This document shows positions 59,627-64,000 of a DNA stretch of 64,000 bases, piece by piece. The translations under genes were made by a program, and so were the position numbers. Source of the DNA: CALLPQ01 sp039819545 (GTDB taxonomy: Bacteria > Pseudomonadota > Alphaproteobacteria > Caulobacterales > Parvularculaceae); the NCBI GenBank assembly GCA_039819545.1, contig JBCBRS010000003.1, positions 170,383-234,382 on the forward strand. Reading direction: 5' to 3'. The notes under the pieces were generated by a model, which worked only from the letters and a program-made list of their open reading frames with translations, ran no database searches and was not told the DNA's origin. Numbering within the stretch: the stretch's first letter is position 1; every line of letters starts with the position of its first letter.

Positions 59627-62272
59627 TTAAATATCAGCAGATTTCAATATCCGGTTGATATGGGCGCGGTGGGCGCGCGTGGCGGCATTGAGGTTAAAGT
59701 CGAATAGTCCAAAGCGCGACTTGATATCCGTCAGCCCGGCGAGGGCCACGGCGTTGGCATGGGAACTGGCCTTTTCATCCCCAAGCAAGCCCACCAGACG
59801 CTGGGTATAGGCAATCTGCAAGGCCCGGCGGAAGCTGTTTGGCGACTTTGTCAGGTCATCGCCGATAATTGCATCGTTCAGATCAAGGATCATATCGGTG
59901 GCACTGTAGCCATTGCCATAGAGCGCACTGTTGTTCATCCGGTCAAGGACGACCGGGTTCAGAAGATGCGCAAGGGTGCCCATCTGGATGTTCAGGGCAC
60001 GTTCATGGATTTTAGGATCTTCGGTCTGCCCAAACAGATTAAAGCCCCGGCGTTGCGGTTGTAGGCGTGCAGCGAGGTCTGCTGGTGGGATGAAGGCGTC
60101 GCCTGCGTAAACATATTTTGCGAGGGCTTCGATCGCGGCACGTTGTTTTTCTACCGGCACGGGCTGATAGGGAGCAGCTTCGGCTTGCTGATCTGGATAC
60201 TGACGATCCACATAGACCCCGCCCACTTGCCGGGAAATCACTTGCGCCATGGCGCTATGCTGGCCTGAGGTCAAAAGATAGGCCTGTACTAGACTTTGCC
60301 AGCTGTCTTTGTCGTCAAAGCGACCAACCAGTTCTGATATGGTGCTTTTCGCGAGCCTGATGCGATCGATCGCATAGGCCACCGGGTCTGAGGACATATC
60401 GTTGATATTAACGCGGGGGTCGATCCCCCGGCCGGGCGCGCGCATATCATCGGCGTCATTGCCAAAGGCAAGCCCGGGCTCACCGGCTCGCGACAACAGG
60501 GCTTTGCGTCCTGACTGATCAAGATCCGGACGATATCCAAACTCGATGGCCCAATCGTCATAGGGTCCGGGGCGCTGCATATAGTAATCACCCTGGGCGA
60601 CGCCCAAGGGTGCCATATTGATCGCGGGATAGTCCATGACTGATCCGGTGGGCGCGCCTTTGGTCACGCTTGCGTCATGCACCTCGCGCGGACCCCATTG
60701 TACACTCGCTTTCATATTGTGGTTTAGGCCAAGTGTATGACCAACCTCATGGAGCAAGAGGTAATAGAGACTCTGACGAATAAGCTCATCCTTTTGGGCC
60801 TCATCTGCCCCCTGCGCGGTCAGCATCGCTTGACCAAACAATGTATTCAGGTGCAGCGCATGGCCGGCGGAGCAATAAATCGCCTTGTCATTATTCCCGT
60901 TGAAGGGTGCGCCATGGCCATGATCGTGATGAGCCTCACCAAGCGATGTTTGTTGGGCGGCAAGGTCAAAAACCTCATTGATCTGCATACGGTTCTTGAT
61001 GAACACATATTCCAGCATGATGTCGGCACCGATCAGTTCGCCGGTGCGCGGATTTGAAAAGCTGGGCCCGTAACCGCCAAAAGGGGGTTGCGGTGATGAC
61101 GTCCAGCGCAGGACGTTGTAGCGAATGTCACCCGCATCCCAGTCGGCGTCATCGGGTTGAATTTTCACGTCCACCGCGTTCTTGAACCCCGCCTTCTCAA
61201 AGGCAAGATTCCAAGCAAGAACTGCATCGCGTATCGTATCGCGATATTCTGTGGGCGTTGTATTTTCAATCCACCAGGTAATCGGTTTTACCGGTTCTGA
61301 CAGGGGCGCGGCCGGGTCTTTCTTGACCAGTCGCCAGCGATTGATCAGGTCACGATAATTCGCGGCCTCATCACCCGTCAGGTCCGTAACTTTGTCAAAG
61401 AAATAACCAATCCGGTAATCGTCCAGGCGAGGCGTATAGCCCTCATCGGGCATCTGAATGAACGAGTGCTGCATTTGAATGGTCAAGCTGCGGGCATCGG
61501 TTACTGCATCACCGCCTTGGTTGGACGGATACTTATTCTCAAACACATAGTCGACAATGATATCCGTATTCTGAGGATAATTGCGGATCTCGTGATATTT
61601 GGATTTGCCCCCTGAGATGTCGCCCGGAGAGAACGCATTGGGGGGCCGGTCCGGGTTGGGGGAGGGCTTGAGCTGTTGAATCGCTTCGGTCAGCAGCAGA
61701 TCGCTCGCATCAACCAGATAGCGCGTGCCTGTATCGTCCTCGGTTTTTGCCTTGATATCGAGGCTTGCCACGATGGCGGGCGAAACATTGGCGTCGCGGG
61801 CGCGCGAGATCGGTTTTGCCGGATCGAAATAAAAGGCTGTGCTTTTTTCGACAAACTCAATTTTATCAAAATAGCGACGCGGCTCAAGTATTTGCTGATC
61901 CCCATAAGCGCCCTTGAAAAATCCGGCATCGAGCACCCCATTTTCGACGTAAGAAAAAGAGATAAACTCCTGCCCTAACTGGGCGTCGGACAGTTCCATC
62001 AGGAGATCGCCGGTCTCGGGATCGCGGTAGAGCGTAAAAAACCCGTCAATTCGGTCGAAATCTTCCACCATTTTCTCAATGGTTTTGGGCTCTTTTTTAT
62101 CCTTGTCATCATCAGCCAGCGCAAAAGCCGGGCCCAGGGCGCCGACGAGGACCGCCGAGGCAACGCCGGTCGTGATTGCCCTGACGAGAGCCCGTGACTG
62201 ATGCGGCGCTCGCGTTTGGGTGGATACAGGCAAAATAGGTCTGATGAGCGCGGCGCGGTGATCTCTGGTCAT
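59627..62272 (-). CDS. Large secreted zinc metalloprotease (DUF5117/DUF4953 type)
   Basis: From ATG 62272 the product is 881 residues with a signal peptide (cleavage near AFALADD). It has the N-terminal DUF5117-like domain, the zinc motif LLLHEVGHTLGLNHNMKAS (HExxHxxGxxH, His508), a downstream GSVMDYPAINMAP Met-turn and a C-terminal DUF4953-type domain. A His-rich stretch (EAHHDHGHGAP) lies about 35 residues before the zinc motif. Homologues are common in Bacteroidota and in Caulobacterales- or sphingomonad-type Alphaproteobacteria. Their substrates are not known. TTG 62278 is a weaker start because the ribosome site is then too close. Confidence 0.88.
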   Translation of the reverse strand: MTRDHRAALIRPILPVSTQTRAPHQSRALVRAITTGVASAVLVGALGPAFALADDDKDKKEPKTIEKMVEDFDRIDGFFTLYRDPETGDLLMELSDAQLGQEFISFSYVENGVLDAGFFKGAYGDQQILEPRRYFDKIEFVEKSTAFYFDPAKPISRARDANVSPAIVASLDIKAKTEDDTGTRYLVDASDLLLTEAIQQLKPSPNPDRPPNAFSPGDISGGKSKYHEIRNYPQNTDIIVDYVFENKYPSNQGGDAVTDARSLTIQMQHSFIQMPDEGYTPRLDDYRIGYFFDKVTDLTGDEAANYRDLINRWRLVKKDPAAPLSEPVKPITWWIENTTPTEYRDTIRDAVLAWNLAFEKAGFKNAVDVKIQPDDADWDAGDIRYNVLRWTSSPQPPFGGYGPSFSNPRTGELIGADIMLEYVFIKNRMQINEVFDLAAQQTSLGEAHHDHGHGAPFNGNNDKAIYCSAGHALHLNTLFGQAMLTAQGADEAQKDELIRQSLYYLLLHEVGHTLGLNHNMKASVQWGPREVHDASVTKGAPTGSVMDYPAINMAPLGVAQGDYYMQRPGPYDDWAIEFGYRPDLDQSGRKALLSRAGEPGLAFGNDADDMRAPGRGIDPRVNINDMSSDPVAYAIDRIRLAKSTISELVGRFDDKDSWQSLVQAYLLTSGQHSAMAQVISRQVGGVYVDRQYPDQQAEAAPYQPVPVEKQRAAIEALAKYVYAGDAFIPPADLAARLQPQRRGFNLFGQTEDPKIHERALNIQMGTLAHLLNPVVLDRMNNSALYGNGYSATDMILDLNDAIIGDDLTKSPNSFRRALQIAYTQRLVGLLGDEKASSHANAVALAGLTDIKSRFGLFDFNLNAATRAHRAHINRILKSADI

Positions 62273-62566
62273 GGTCAATTTCCCTCAATATCTCTCATTG
62301 TGATATCAATCCAATGGCGCAGCCATGGCAAGGGCGGGCCCCATGCTGGGTGTGACTAAAATGCGACGGGGTCCCTGCGGCCCTTCGGTCATCATCGTCG
62401 CGACGGCCCTGTGTCTTTCGAGCCAGAATTCACAACCATAACCTGCGGCCCGCTTGCAATTATCGTGGTGCTCTGCAAGCTTTCGCCTCAATTGGTGGGT
62501 ATGTGAACACAAAAGAGTGCTGCCGGTCTTGGTCAGCGCTGCTTAATCAATGATAAGGGAATAGTG
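62273..62566. other. Divergent intergenic region with a doubtful small frame
   Basis: About 290 bp between the metalloprotease and the subtilase-like gene. A 68-codon minus-strand frame (62306-62512; MCSHTHQLRRKLAEHH start, two Cys) is open and would lie just upstream of the metalloprotease, but it has no recognised family and no good ribosome site. No palindromes or promoters stand out. Confidence 0.3.
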
Positions 62567-64000
62567 ATGGGGCTCCAAACAGTTGATTTCAATGGCGTCA
62601 GTGATGCGCGCTTTGCCAGTACAAATTCAAATGCGATTGGCACCGCGCTAACCGCCAAGACGACTAAGCTGTCAACCAACCTTTTTACCCTGAGCAATTC
62701 GAGCACGTCGTCGGTGGTGGTGCCCAATGCGGGCCAAGCGGGTTATGTGGTCATTGATGCGGTGGCGGCTAGCGGGCAATCCAGTAAATTGCTCGCGATC
62801 CTCACTGATCTTGGCCTGACCAACGGCGCTGCATTCGCCAGTGTTGTCTCCGGTTTATTACCGGTTTCGGCCTTGTCTGCCCTCGAAGATATCGAGATTT
62901 TGATTTCTGCGCGTGAAACCCCGTTTCGCGCCAATGCGGGCAGTGTTGTTACCCAGGCTGATGCCTCTGCCCGAGCTGATGAAGCCCGCGCGCTGTTCGG
63001 TGTTGATGGTGCTGGATCGGCGATTGGGGTTTTGTCGGACAGTTTTGATAATCTCAACGGCTTCGCAGCTGACGTGGCGTCGGGCGATCTGCCTGCAAAC
63101 ATCACCATTCTTGATGAGCTTCCGGCAAGTGAAGAAGGCAGCGATGAGGGTCGGGCAATCCTCCAACTCATCCATGATATTGCACCGGGCGCAGGCTTGT
63201 TGTTCGACTCGGCCTTTCTTGGTGTGGCCAATTTTGCGCAAGGTATTATCGACCTTGCCAATGCCGGGGCCAATATCATCATTGATGATGTGGTCTATTT
63301 TTCTGAGCCTTTCTATCAGGACGGGCCCATCGCACAGGCTGTAGATCTCGTGGCAGCCAATGGTGTGCTTTTCTTCTCTTCTGCGGGTAATTCGGGTACG
63401 GACTCTTATGAAGCCACATTCCGTAATTCCGGTCTCATAGAGGGCGGACAGTTCGGTGGTTTCGCGCATGATTTTGACCCCGGTGTCGGCGTCGATACGC
63501 GCCAGCTATTGTCTTTGTCCGATGGCGGAACACTTAGTCTTTCATTTCAGTATGATGAACCCTTTGCATCTTCAGGCGGGGTGGGCGCCACAAGTGATTA
63601 TGATATCTACCTGTTTGAGGCGGGTACGGACAATATTGTTGCGAGTTCGCTTTCAAGCAACGCAAGCGATGCCCTCGAAATTATTCAATTTACCAATGAA
63701 ACTGGCAGTACGCAGCAATACGAATTCGCGATTGTCCGCTTCTCTGGCAACCGTGATAATCTACTAAAATATATCGACTTCTCTGGCGATGCGACCTTCC
63801 TTGAATACACAACCAACTCACCAACATTGATTGGCCATGCCAACGCCAATGGCGCCATTGCGGTCGGTGCGTCGGCGTTCTTCAACACACCTGAATTCGG
63901 GTTAAATCCGCCGCGTTTGAACGGCTTTTCGTCTGGCGGCAGCGTGCCCATCCTGTTCGACACAGCGGGCAACCGCCTTGCCACACCGGAAGATCGCGGC
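62567..64000 (+). CDS. Subtilase-fold (S8-like) protein, partial at right edge
   Basis: ATG 62567 (AAGGGA upstream) opens a frame of 478 codons with no stop. Subtilase landmarks are present: the Asp motif AIGVLSDSFDN (Asp158), DEGRAILQLIHDIAPGAG at the place of the HGTxxxxI(V)HDxAP motif, and the oxyanion-site GVLFFSSAGNSG (Asn275). The His of the triad is replaced by Glu194. The catalytic-Ser region lies outside the window. There is no signal peptide (start MGLQTVDFNGVSDARF), which suggests type I secretion, perhaps with RTX repeats further on. Residues 285-430 form an inserted beta domain. It is divergent from the metalloprotease gene. Confidence 0.8.
   Translation, partial: MGLQTVDFNGVSDARFASTNSNAIGTALTAKTTKLSTNLFTLSNSSTSSVVVPNAGQAGYVVIDAVAASGQSSKLLAILTDLGLTNGAAFASVVSGLLPVSALSALEDIEILISARETPFRANAGSVVTQADASARADEARALFGVDGAGSAIGVLSDSFDNLNGFAADVASGDLPANITILDELPASEEGSDEGRAILQLIHDIAPGAGLLFDSAFLGVANFAQGIIDLANAGANIIIDDVVYFSEPFYQDGPIAQAVDLVAANGVLFFSSAGNSGTDSYEATFRNSGLIEGGQFGGFAHDFDPGVGVDTRQLLSLSDGGTLSLSFQYDEPFASSGGVGATSDYDIYLFEAGTDNIVASSLSSNASDALEIIQFTNETGSTQQYEFAIVRFSGNRDNLLKYIDFSGDATFLEYTTNSPTLIGHANANGAIAVGASAFFNTPEFGLNPPRLNGFSSGGSVPILFDTAGNRLATPEDRG

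Noticed and set aside
62306..62512. 68-codon minus-strand frame as a small gene
   Set aside because: No good ribosome site, no recognisable family and no conservation evidence available; left as a note on the intergenic region.

Overview
The window is a chromosomal segment from a moderately GC-rich alphaproteobacterium. The lineage is indicated by several gene neighbourhoods typical of that class: hisB next to hslV, metZ-apaG with a SAM-II-type leader, def-fmt-truA beside dapE, metK near trmB, and secB-fxsA-timA(Tim44)-mltA-smr-hslU. The DCD_N-type dCTP deaminase and an iron-sulfur bacterial photolyase fit as well. No rRNA, tRNA, CRISPR array, prophage or insertion sequence was recognised. 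I cannot assign a genus.

Layout. 1-10.2 kb: hisB (cut by the left edge), a small membrane protein, hslV, a degenerate M23 peptidase and comM. These are followed by an envelope block: a lipoprotein, a secreted beta-helix protein and a Slam-type (DUF560) outer-membrane protein, facing a TbpB-like lipoprotein that is its likely client. 10.2-20 kb: dnaK, dnaJ, dcd, riboswitch-controlled metZ, apaG, trkH and a PiT-like phosphate permease with a candidate Pho box. Two copies of a 119-bp repeat abut the stop codons of dcd and apaG. 20-28.4 kb: hemH, an FkbM methyltransferase, a secreted M20 hydrolase, a CBS protein, an unassigned gene, an uncharacterised proteasome-like Ntn-hydrolase candidate, the AMPylase selO and a DUF1801 protein. 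28.5-40 kb: a large disordered membrane protein, def-fmt, lepB on the opposite strand, truA, dapE with a coupled membrane protein, an oxidoreductase/epimerase fusion and a glycosyltransferase.

40-50.9 kb: metK and trmB, separated by a YbjN-like secreted protein and a DUF4760 membrane protein; then a CE15-like esterase lipoprotein, ttcA, a glycosyltransferase, a small secreted protein with an elaborate upstream region, a photolyase, an SDR and a membrane-anchored cytochrome c. 50.9-56.4 kb: the protein-export and envelope block secB, fxsA, timA, mltA, smr, hslU. 56.4-64 kb: a PlsC-like acyltransferase, a membrane-anchored protein resembling prephenate dehydratase, DUF2721, a large zinc metalloprotease, and a subtilase-fold protein cut by the right edge.

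Functional threads: protein quality control (HslV/HslU, split by about 53 kb; DnaK/DnaJ; the Ntn-hydrolase candidate), protein maturation and export (Def, Fmt, LepB, SecB), methionine/SAM metabolism (MetZ under a SAM-II-like switch, MetK), phosphate response (two Pho-box-like sites) and surface display (Slam with its lipoprotein). The most unusual items are the Slam/lipoprotein pair, the proteasome-like protein, the membrane-anchored PDT/ACT-like protein, the 119-bp element and the regulatory region at 47.5-47.7 kb.
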